From positions 1 to 11,652 of the forward strand of contig CATAQZ010000151.1 of assembly GCA_949487015.1 (NCBI GenBank): DNA of 11,652 nucleotides. The letters run 5' to 3'. The number at the start of each line of letters is the position of its first letter. Within the stretch, counting starts at the first letter, position 1. The notes under the pieces are model-generated. The model saw nothing but the letters and a program-made list of their open reading frames with translations. It did no database searches and was not told where the DNA came from. The position numbers were made by a program, and so were the translations under genes. Positions 5,882 through 11,652 of the stretch are shown in pieces. The DNA is from Flavobacteriales bacterium UBA4585 (GTDB lineage Bacteria > Bacteroidota > Bacteroidia > Flavobacteriales > Schleiferiaceae).

Positions 5882-6488
5882 CGGCGAAAAAGCAGCAATG
5901 CGTGATTATTTTGAATCGCTACCCGTCTACTCAGAATTTTTTGATGAAGCGATAGATGCCATAATTGCATCAATGGACTCTGGTATTAGCGCAGAAAAAG
6001 GAAAGGTTCTGGTAGAGCTGGGCGCAACGAATAAGGATTTTTGGTTCTTAAAAGATGGGTTTTTAAAGGAAATGTACCGCAGCCCTTATGCAAAAGAGGA
6101 TTCGTTATTCAATATGATTCCCCCATCTTCGATCTTTGTTAATGAGGACACTTTGTTTGCGAACCAAAGGCCACAACATTATTTTACTGCATATACGAGT
6201 GTAGAAATATTAAGGCTTAAGGAGGCGGATTATCTGAGATTACTCCAAGAATACCCGGTCGTAATGAATCTAATATACCTCAGTGGAACTGCAGAAATTC
6301 AAAAGAGTAGACGAGAACGCTTGAATATGCTCCGGATGAACAAGACTCCGGATCGTATTGAATGGGTGCAACAACAGCGACGGGAATTGTACCATATTAT
6401 GGATAGAATTACGCTTGCTCAATACATTGGTGTGAGTAGGGCGAGCCTGTATCGCGCCTTCGAAAAAAACAAAAAGTATCAATTCTGA
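5874..6488 (+). CDS. Crp/Fnr-type transcriptional regulator (second of tandem pair)
   Basis: The 204-residue product resembles its upstream neighbour in layout: a sensor barrel with VLVELGATNKDFWFLKDGFL (45-64) and the strand pair around YFTAYTSVEILRL, a connecting helix from about 125 to 150, and a C-terminal helix-turn-helix ITLAQYIGVSRASLYRAF (about 179-196) ending shortly after. No cAMP-binding signature or cysteine cluster is seen. Its ATG lies inside the last codons of the first regulator (8-base overlap, different frame), so translation is likely coupled and the two proteins may be made at similar levels. They may dimerise with each other, which is an inference. A weak hairpin (6476-6491) overlaps the stop; no strong terminator follows. 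Confidence 0.85.
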   Translation: MNSGEKAAMRDYFESLPVYSEFFDEAIDAIIASMDSGISAEKGKVLVELGATNKDFWFLKDGFLKEMYRSPYAKEDSLFNMIPPSSIFVNEDTLFANQRPQHYFTAYTSVEILRLKEADYLRLLQEYPVVMNLIYLSGTAEIQKSRRERLNMLRMNKTPDRIEWVQQQRRELYHIMDRITLAQYIGVSRASLYRAFEKNKKYQF

Positions 6489-6622
6489 TACAATATTTAT
6501 CATTTTACTTTAATATCTCGCGGAATAAGCTGTAAAACATTCGTATTCGAGAATTTTCGAGGTTATAGAGGTCTTCGGTTTGTTGGACTTTAGCACTGTT
6601 GAAAGACTAAAAACAACGAACT

Positions 6623-7663
6623 ATGAAAAATTTATTATTTGTTATTGCATTAACAATGAGCGCGTTTAGCGTAAATGCGCAATCGAAGCCCTCTGTAGCT
6701 GTGTTAGATTTTGATACACGTGGTTACAACGAAGTAGAACGCTACCAGATCATTCAAAAGCTGTCACTTGAGATGATTAATATGTCCGGTTATGAAGTAA
6801 TGGATAACTACGATATAGAATACATTTCTGAGCGTGATGAAAAGGATTTCACTGGCTGTTTTTCTAGAATCTGTCTAAAGGAATACGGAGAGCAATTAGA
6901 AGTCGATTTTATTTTAACCGGTTCTATGAATCTGCTCGGTGAAAAAGTGAGTACGACAGTACGCTTATTTGATGTTACAGAAGGAAAATTCATCAAGAGT
7001 ACTAATCGAAATTATGTCGACGTTCCTAAAAATGATCTCCTCATGGCAGAATTGGCCCTAAAAGATATGTTGGGTGTAGAGGTAGATCCAGAGTTAGTTC
7101 GTCGCGTTACCGTAGCCAATGATTACGACAACATTCTCAACAACCCGTTTGACAGAACGTTAGTTGCAGAAGGTCCTCGTATGGGCTTCGGTTTCGTGAC
7201 GGGAAACAATGCTAGAATTTTAGCAAAGCCTTCAGCCGAAGGCGGGTGGGACCAGCAGATTCCTTTAAACTCGCAATTTGGTTACCAGTTTGAGAAGGCA
7301 TACATAACGACGGGTAATTGGCAAGCTTTAGCGGAAATTGTGCCAATGATATCTGGTCTTGAGTCGAACCGATTCATTCCAAACCTAACCATTTTGAACG
7401 GATTGCGTTCAAACAATTCTGGCTGGGAATTTGCTTTTGGTCCGACGATTGATGTTTCTAGAACGTTAGATGGACAACTAGATAGCCGCGGCGAAATCAG
7501 CTTTAGCACGGCCTTAGTGTTCTCAGTAGGTAAAACCGTAAAAAGTGGGGAAATGAACTTCCCAATCAACGCCTTCCTAATTCCACCTAAAGACGGTACT
7601 TCATATAGATTTGGTATTTCTATGGGGTGGAACTCGGCTAAGAAAAAAAGATTGTTTGACTAA
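6623..7663 (+). CDS. Secreted protein with CsgG/TolB-N-like N-terminal domain and uncharacterised C-terminal half
   Basis: The 346-residue product has a Sec signal peptide (residues 1-19, cleavage after VNA-Q). Residues 22-130 look like the CsgG/TolB-N-type alpha/beta domain: PSVAVLDFDTRGYNEVERYQ at the start, SLEMINMSGYEVMDNYDIEY, then GEQLEVDFILTGSMNLLGEK and VSTTVRLFDVTEGKFIKST, the alternating strand pattern of that domain. Cys79 and Cys84 (GCFSRIC) could form a disulphide in the periplasm. The half from about 180 to 346 is rich in alternating aromatic and glycine residues (MGFGFVTGN, WEFAFGPTIDVS, YRFGISMGWN), suggesting beta-sheet and possibly a small outer-membrane barrel. I do not recognise that half. 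It is followed by a strong terminator, so it is probably a single-gene unit. Confidence 0.75.
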   Translation: MKNLLFVIALTMSAFSVNAQSKPSVAVLDFDTRGYNEVERYQIIQKLSLEMINMSGYEVMDNYDIEYISERDEKDFTGCFSRICLKEYGEQLEVDFILTGSMNLLGEKVSTTVRLFDVTEGKFIKSTNRNYVDVPKNDLLMAELALKDMLGVEVDPELVRRVTVANDYDNILNNPFDRTLVAEGPRMGFGFVTGNNARILAKPSAEGGWDQQIPLNSQFGYQFEKAYITTGNWQALAEIVPMISGLESNRFIPNLTILNGLRSNNSGWEFAFGPTIDVSRTLDGQLDSRGEISFSTALVFSVGKTVKSGEMNFPINAFLIPPKDGTSYRFGISMGWNSAKKKRLFD

Positions 7664-7683
7664 TTCCTAGTATGTTAAAGCAG

Positions 7684-7721
7684 CCCCCTCTGAGCATGAG
7701 CGCAGAGGGGGTTTTCTTTTT
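7684..7721 (+). terminator. Strong intrinsic terminator after the CsgG-like gene
   Basis: CCCCCTCTG (7684-7692) pairs perfectly with CAGAGGGGG (7703-7711). The inner loop can add a GC/GC pair around ATGA with one A-G mismatch. It is followed by TTTTCTTTTT (7712-7721). A GC-rich nine-pair stem plus a T-tract is textbook Rho-independent termination. It begins 20 bases after the stop codon at 7663 and ends only 11 bases before the ATG of the DUF5686 gene. Confidence 0.93.
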
Positions 7722-7732
7722 ACCTTAGACCC

Positions 7733-9916
7733 ATGTTAAAATTAATCCTTGATCAAAGACTTTTCGCAATCCTAGCGCTACTGTCTTTGTCCATAAATAG
7801 TGCAGGACAAAACGATACGAGCATTATTTTACAACAAGTAACTATTGTTGATCAGGGAGATCCAGCAAAGATTTTGATAAAGGCGCTGCGACAAAACTGG
7901 AAAACTCTTAAGCGCTCCACACCAACGAATTTAAAATACTATAGTAGAAAATACACAAGCACGAATAATGCGGTCGACTTTGAGCAAGTTGCACATGTTT
8001 TCTTTGATGGATTAGCTATACGCCAAGAGGTACAAGCGTATCGTGATTACAGTAAGTATATACCAGATGATGGACGGTCTGTGCGCTTTGATGCAAGTTT
8101 TAACTTAAATCCCTCTTTCGATTTTAATGCAGATCAGGATGGTGGGCTACTCGAGAAGTATCCAGAGATGTCTTTTGATCGTGCGTTTTTTTACCCCTTC
8201 AACACGAACGAAATACCAGAGGCATCGGCCCGAACCATTTCAGGTCTTTTGGATTGGGATAGCTTTAGTGTTTACGAATTTCAATGGCTCAAAGAATATC
8301 TTTTCGCTGGAGAGACTTTCGTAGAGTTAGGCTTCGAGCCGAAGTCAGGTAGGAGCGGTTGGTCGGGTAAATTTTTGATTAATAGTACGCAATTGCGACC
8401 CGTATCCTTCAGTGGTTCTATTGGAACATTTACGCTAGAACAGACGTACACAAAGGGAAATTCATTTACTAACGCTTCTATTAAGATTCGTAATAGCGCA
8501 AAGAAAAGTGTTTTTGAATGGCAATTAGAGGGTATGGATTTACCGATCGTTCCCGCAGTAAAGCGAGCGATGCAGATAGGCTCCTTGCCAGGAGAGCAGA
8601 TGCGTGAAGTGAGTTACTGGCAGGAATATCGCCCTGAAGGCGAGGAATTGGACCAATGGACACAGAAGCAAGACAGTTTGATTCGTTACTTAAATTCCGA
8701 TGCGTATCTAGATAGTATGGATGCCGTGTATAACGCATTTCATTGGTATGAGCCGCTAGTTAGCGGTGTAGGTTACCGCAAACGAAGTCAAGGGACTAAT
8801 TTTTATTTGAGCCCTTTGATCGGTCAATGGAATCTTTTAGGTATTGGTGGTGTTCGCTGGCGACCCACTATGGTATTAGGCAAGCGATTTAAAAACGACA
8901 ATGCCATCAACTTCTACGGAAATTTGAATTACGGATTTAAGAACCAGGACATGAAGGGCTCTGTAGATGTGGGTTACACCTATTCACCGTTGCATAACGG
9001 CTCTGTTCATTTCAAGGTTGGGGATACCTATGACCAAATAACCCAAAACGTCGATTTAACAGGACTGTTAGCGCGAAGTAATTTTATTCAGAAAACCTTT
9101 GTTGAGAGTTATCATAAATACGAGTGGTTTAACGGGTTTTATACTAGGTTAGGGATTGAATACAGCAAAAGGCAAAGTATTGAAGAACTTGAATTTGCTG
9201 ATTGGTCAAACGATTTGTTTGGTACGCGTAACCAACCGGGTTATTTCGAAACTTACACCGTAGCTCAGCTGGGTGCCGAAATATTGATTCGACCGTTCCA
9301 GCGTTATTATTTGAAGGGGCGACAAAAGATAGTCTTAAGCAGTCGCTGGCCAGATTTCAGATTGAGCGTTAAGCAAGGTATTCCGGATATTTTTGGGTCT
9401 AACGTGCGCTATACTAAATACGAATTCCAGGTAGAGGATATGGTACGCTGGGGTGCGCCGGGAGAGAGTTTTTATAATCTAATCTCAGGTGGATTTTTCA
9501 ATGACCCATCAACGGTACGTTTTATAGAGTACAAATGGTTTCGGGGTGGCGATTTCCTTCTTTTTACGAATCCATTGTTTACCATGCAGAGCTTACCGGA
9601 GACCTTCGCCTCACCGGAAGTGTATGTTCAGGCTTTTGGTATTCATCATTTCGACGGATTCTTAATGGATCGAATTCCTTTGTTAAACCGTTTAGGTTTC
9701 AGTTCGGCCGTTGGCTTCAGTACCTTGTATTTACCTTCAAGCAATTTTTCGCATTTAGAAACCTATGTTGGAATTGAGCGTAAAGTGAGACTATGGCAGA
9801 CCCCGACACGATTTGGAGTGTATTATTTAACAAGCCCAACCGATGCTAATCCAGGTTTTCGAATAAAAATCGGTGTGGATGTGAAGGATACTTTTAAAGA
9901 TCGTTGGAATTTCTAG
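7733..9916 (+). CDS. DUF5686 family outer-membrane barrel protein, short form
   Basis: This 727-residue protein has a signal peptide (about 1-25, ending NSAGQ) and a DUF5686-type sequence. Family landmarks are the start linker LQQVTIVDQGDPAKILIKAL (33-52), the central WRPTMVLGKRFKN, YGFKNQDMKGSVDVGYTYSP, and the C-terminal block NPLFTMQSLPETFASPEVYV followed by HHFDGFLMDRIPLLNRLGFS. The barrel region is rich in alternating aromatic strands and ends in aromatic WNF, as outer-membrane beta-barrels often do. Many DUF5686 proteins, about 800-850 residues long, carry an N-terminal CarboxypepD_reg-like domain before the linker; here the signal peptide leads almost directly into the linker, so that domain appears absent. 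The biochemical role of the family is unknown. Its promoter is not obvious, since a strong terminator sits just upstream. Confidence 0.88.
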   Translation: MLKLILDQRLFAILALLSLSINSAGQNDTSIILQQVTIVDQGDPAKILIKALRQNWKTLKRSTPTNLKYYSRKYTSTNNAVDFEQVAHVFFDGLAIRQEVQAYRDYSKYIPDDGRSVRFDASFNLNPSFDFNADQDGGLLEKYPEMSFDRAFFYPFNTNEIPEASARTISGLLDWDSFSVYEFQWLKEYLFAGETFVELGFEPKSGRSGWSGKFLINSTQLRPVSFSGSIGTFTLEQTYTKGNSFTNASIKIRNSAKKSVFEWQLEGMDLPIVPAVKRAMQIGSLPGEQMREVSYWQEYRPEGEELDQWTQKQDSLIRYLNSDAYLDSMDAVYNAFHWYEPLVSGVGYRKRSQGTNFYLSPLIGQWNLLGIGGVRWRPTMVLGKRFKNDNAINFYGNLNYGFKNQDMKGSVDVGYTYSPLHNGSVHFKVGDTYDQITQNVDLTGLLARSNFIQKTFVESYHKYEWFNGFYTRLGIEYSKRQSIEELEFADWSNDLFGTRNQPGYFETYTVAQLGAEILIRPFQRYYLKGRQKIVLSSRWPDFRLSVKQGIPDIFGSNVRYTKYEFQVEDMVRWGAPGESFYNLISGGFFNDPSTVRFIEYKWFRGGDFLLFTNPLFTMQSLPETFASPEVYVQAFGIHHFDGFLMDRIPLLNRLGFSSAVGFSTLYLPSSNFSHLETYVGIERKVRLWQTPTRFGVYYLTSPTDANPGFRIKIGVDVKDTFKDRWNF

Positions 9917-10038
9917 TCTCTTATTCGAGAATGAATTAATTAAGTAAGTACCATTTGGTTTGAATTGGGTATATTTTTTCTCAAAACATGAGTATATCTT
10001 TTTTACGACTCCTTAAATTACAGATGTAAATTGCTCCA
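9917..10038. other. Intergenic stretch upstream of the acyltransferase
   Basis: The 122 bases between the DUF5686 gene and the acyltransferase are AT-rich. TATATTTT (9970-9977) and TATCTTTT (9995-10002) each match TAnnTTTG at seven of eight positions and could be -7 elements, but neither has a well-spaced TTTG upstream. TTTG pairs occur at 9954-9957 and 9959-9962. No clear terminator hairpin follows the DUF5686 stop codon. Confidence 0.35.
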
Positions 10039-10815
10039 ATGAAAAGTATCTTAGGTTTTATTCGCGTTTGCGGTGTTTTTAGCGTCATTCTCATTGGAGT
10101 GCTTAGTCTTGCTTTTTTATATCCATTCGCCGGCAGAAGAGTAGCCCACCGCCTATTTATCGCTTTGCGTTGGGTGTTGCTATGGGTAGTAGGTGTTAAG
10201 GTGTCGGGCCCTCGTTTTGATAATATAGGTCCTGGTATTTTAATGGCAAATCATCGTTCTTATTTGGACGTATTATTCGTGCCAACCAGCGCTCTATTCA
10301 CTATTGTAGGAAAGGCGGAAGTGAAAAGTTGGCCACTCATAGGATGGGCAGCTCGGGCCCTCGGTGTTTTATGGGTCAAGCGCGAAAGCAAAGAGAGTCG
10401 CACGAAAACACGAGAAGGCATCATTGAGGCCATTAAAGGCGGTCAAACGGTAGTTTTATTTCCAGAAGGTACGTCATGGGAAGGGCCGCAAATGCTTCCG
10501 TTAAAGCCAGGTATGTTTTATGAAAGTGCCAAACACGGTTTTAATATTTACCAATGGAGCTTACATTTCGATTCAGCGAAAACGGGTTTCCCAATTGGTA
10601 TCAATTTTCTTTCACATCTATGGGCGGTATGCAGCGAGCCGAAAATAAATGCCTACGTGGATGTTCGTCCTGTCCCTATTTCTAACCCCGATGGTGAAGC
10701 GCTCATCGCTGATGCTCAAGAGTGGTGGAAGAACAGTTTAGCCGGTTTGAACGAAGCTTATCCGGCGCGTGACAGTGGCTACTGGCCTGATGAACGTCTC
10801 ACGATTCAGGCTTAA
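10039..10815 (+). CDS. PlsC-type lysophospholipid (1-acylglycerol-3-phosphate) acyltransferase
   Basis: The 258-residue protein has an N-terminal membrane helix (about 8-30) and the acyltransferase motifs in order: motif I NHRSYLD (71-77, catalytic His72 and Asp77), GKAEVKSWPLIGWAARALG (91-109, motif II region), and motif III FPEGTS (141-146), followed by PLKPGMF (motif IV-like). PlsC enzymes transfer an acyl chain to the sn-2 position of lysophosphatidic acid in phospholipid synthesis at the inner membrane. Bacteroidota usually carry several paralogues, some acting on other lipids, so I assign no gene symbol. All catalytic residues are intact. It converges with the DEAD-box-like gene, the two stop codons sharing TTAA (10812-10815). 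Confidence 0.88.
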   Translation: MKSILGFIRVCGVFSVILIGVLSLAFLYPFAGRRVAHRLFIALRWVLLWVVGVKVSGPRFDNIGPGILMANHRSYLDVLFVPTSALFTIVGKAEVKSWPLIGWAARALGVLWVKRESKESRTKTREGIIEAIKGGQTVVLFPEGTSWEGPQMLPLKPGMFYESAKHGFNIYQWSLHFDSAKTGFPIGINFLSHLWAVCSEPKINAYVDVRPVPISNPDGEALIADAQEWWKNSLAGLNEAYPARDSGYWPDERLTIQA

Positions 10816-11420
10816 TATTCTTCTGTAGAAAAAGGGAAGGCAAAACGGTCCATGTAAGCTTCTGTACTGCCTTTGTTTTCTGTACTTAAAGAAACCCGTT
10901 GTTTTAATGGGATACTATCACTTATACGTTGTGTGAAGGCGACATTACCTACCTTGAGTAACTGGTTCGATGCATCTAAGACTAGTGTTTTTACGGAAGC
11001 ACTATTGAATCCTTCAATATTTAGTAATTCGTTTAAGCGTTTTGGAGTAGCAATGACCACGTCTGCTCCGAAGTAGATATTTTCTTTTTGTTTTAATAAT
11101 TGAGGCCCAGGGTACGCCGTCCAAACTCGAAGATCAGTGTGCTTACCGAGGGTTTCGAAGTGCTGTGCGTATTCGTCTGCGATTTCAGAATTCTGTACTA
11201 AAATTAAGGCGCGCGCCACATCTTCGTAACTTTCTTTGAGTTGATGGATAATAGTTGCTGCCACTGCAATGCGTAAAGGAGTAAGATCCGCTGCGATGAG
11301 CCATTTGTTCTGACCACTTTTAAGGGTGCTGACTACGGCGCGTTGAGCAGTGCTAAAATCTTGTAGTTCGGCACCTTCAAGGGCATCTAATACTTCCGCT
11401 TGTAATTTCAATTTTGCCAT
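10812..11420 (-). CDS. Short DEAD-box-like protein with degenerate ATPase motifs
   Basis: The 202-residue product corresponds to the first RecA-like domain of a DEAD-box RNA helicase. A Q-motif-like Gln26 (FSTAQ), the ARALILV strand (69-75, before motif Ia), DLRVW (96-100) and motif Ib ATPKRL (124-129) are recognisable. The ATP-handling motifs are not: the Walker A position reads AADLTPLR (43-50) rather than GxGKT, the DEAD box reads DASN (149-152), and the SAT motif is not visible. There is no second RecA domain. I recall short relatives in Bacteroidota that keep GSGKT, so this copy seems to have lost it. It is probably not an ATP-dependent helicase; it may bind RNA or partners. The frame is intact and a good -7 element lies upstream, so it looks expressed. 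Confidence 0.75.
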   Translation of the reverse strand: MAKLKLQAEVLDALEGAELQDFSTAQRAVVSTLKSGQNKWLIAADLTPLRIAVAATIIHQLKESYEDVARALILVQNSEIADEYAQHFETLGKHTDLRVWTAYPGPQLLKQKENIYFGADVVIATPKRLNELLNIEGFNSASVKTLVLDASNQLLKVGNVAFTQRISDSIPLKQRVSLSTENKGSTEAYMDRFAFPFSTEEY

Positions 11421-11436
11421 TTGCTCATCTTTTGTG

Positions 11437-11444
11437 CAAAACTA
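11437..11444 (-). promoter_or_regulatory. -7 promoter element of the DEAD-box-like gene
   Basis: Read on the minus strand these bases are TAGTTTTG, a perfect fit to TAnnTTTG. The expected start would fall near 11430, leaving a leader of about 10 bases before ATG 11420. A TTTG sits 12 bases upstream (11457-11460), closer than the usual 19 bases, so the -33 element is uncertain. Confidence 0.4.
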
Positions 11445-11515
11445 AGGGGTCTTTAACAAACATGAGGTAAAATCTTGTGCGGGTTGTACATTTAAGGTCA
11501 ATAAGAAGTGAACTC

Positions 11516-11652
11516 ATGAAAAAGCTATTAATAGGTCTTGCCTTTGTATTGAACATCGGTGCACAGGCACAGGATTTACATAAAATTGAACCCGAAAGTT
11601 GGTGGGTTGGAATGGAGATGAATACCGTAGAATTTATGGTATACGGTAAAGA
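11516..11652 (+). CDS. N-terminus of a secreted GH13 cyclomaltodextrinase/neopullulanase-type enzyme (3' cut)
   Basis: From ATG at 11516, 45 codons remain before the window ends. The start is a signal peptide (KK at 2-3, hydrophobic core LLIGLAFVLNIGA, then AQAQ). It is followed by IEPESWWVGMEMNTVEFMVYG (part shown, residues 24-44), which matches the opening of the N-terminal cyclomaltodextrinase domain whose members read 'v-PpnWWvGMknpelqLmvyG'. In Bacteroidota this domain introduces GH13 alpha-glucan hydrolases such as neopullulanase or SusA-like enzymes that cut starch or maltodextrins in the periplasm. The catalytic domain is outside the window, so activity cannot be checked. A possible -7 element TACATTTA (11487-11494) lies upstream without a well-spaced -33. 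Confidence 0.75.
   Translation, partial: MKKLLIGLAFVLNIGAQAQDLHKIEPESWWVGMEMNTVEFMVYGK

Noticed and set aside
6476..6491. Hairpin GTATCA/TGATAC over the stop codon of the second Crp/Fnr gene as a terminator
   Set aside because: Six pairs, only two of them G-C, and no clean T-run after it; too weak to call a terminator.
1..11652. tRNA, rRNA, CRISPR array, insertion sequence, prophage or integrase
   Set aside because: None was found on either strand: no cloverleaf, no regularly spaced repeats, no transposase or integrase motifs.

Overview
The window looks like chromosome from a member of the Bacteroidota, most likely the Flavobacteriia. Several families largely confined to that phylum occur together: DUF2452, DUF5686, a two-helix/TPR protein with a conserved 'RNPEKSLIKSQLAYYYLLMG' segment, and a short DEAD-box-like protein. 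Several good promoter matches follow the Bacteroidota -7 consensus TAnnTTTG. Shine-Dalgarno sequences are mostly absent, and base composition is moderately AT-rich. I see no tRNA, rRNA, CRISPR array, insertion sequence, phage gene or attachment site. Coding is dense and the window reads as ordinary vertically inherited chromosome, with few hallmarks of an accessory island.

Layout. Positions 1-2025 (minus strand) hold a tightly packed operon: an SRPBCC-fold protein, a DUF429 RNase H-like protein, a DUF2452 protein and a phospholipase/carboxylesterase-type hydrolase cut by the window edge. A two-helix/TPR membrane protein lies just upstream on the same strand (2084-2599). Divergent from it is trmH (2635-3321). 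Next are an AlbA_2/Schlafen-type protein with a winged-helix tail (minus, to 3971), an unrecognised 142-residue protein (3997-4425) and a small lipoprotein (4426-4791, minus). A likely 44-residue gene (4858-4992, minus) follows, ending in a clear terminator that overlaps the lipoprotein promoter. After a 286-bp non-coding stretch come two overlapping Crp/Fnr-type regulators (5279-6488), a secreted protein with a CsgG/TolB-like N-terminal domain (6623-7663), a strong terminator, and a large DUF5686 outer-membrane barrel protein (7733-9916). The right end has a PlsC-type acyltransferase (10039-10815), a degenerate DEAD-box-like protein (10812-11420, minus) and the first 45 codons of a secreted GH13 cyclomaltodextrinase-type enzyme.

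How the parts fit together. The genes do not form one pathway. Envelope themes recur: lipid acyltransferase, lipoprotein, DUF5686 barrel, CsgG-like periplasmic protein and exported glucan hydrolase. The items most worth a second look are the translationally coupled Crp/Fnr pair, the DEAD-box protein whose ATPase motifs have been lost, the compact terminator/promoter/palindrome cluster at 4808-4864 beside the tiny gene, and three convergent gene pairs whose stop codons form shared or abutting palindromes. I found no convincing new multi-gene defence or mobile system.
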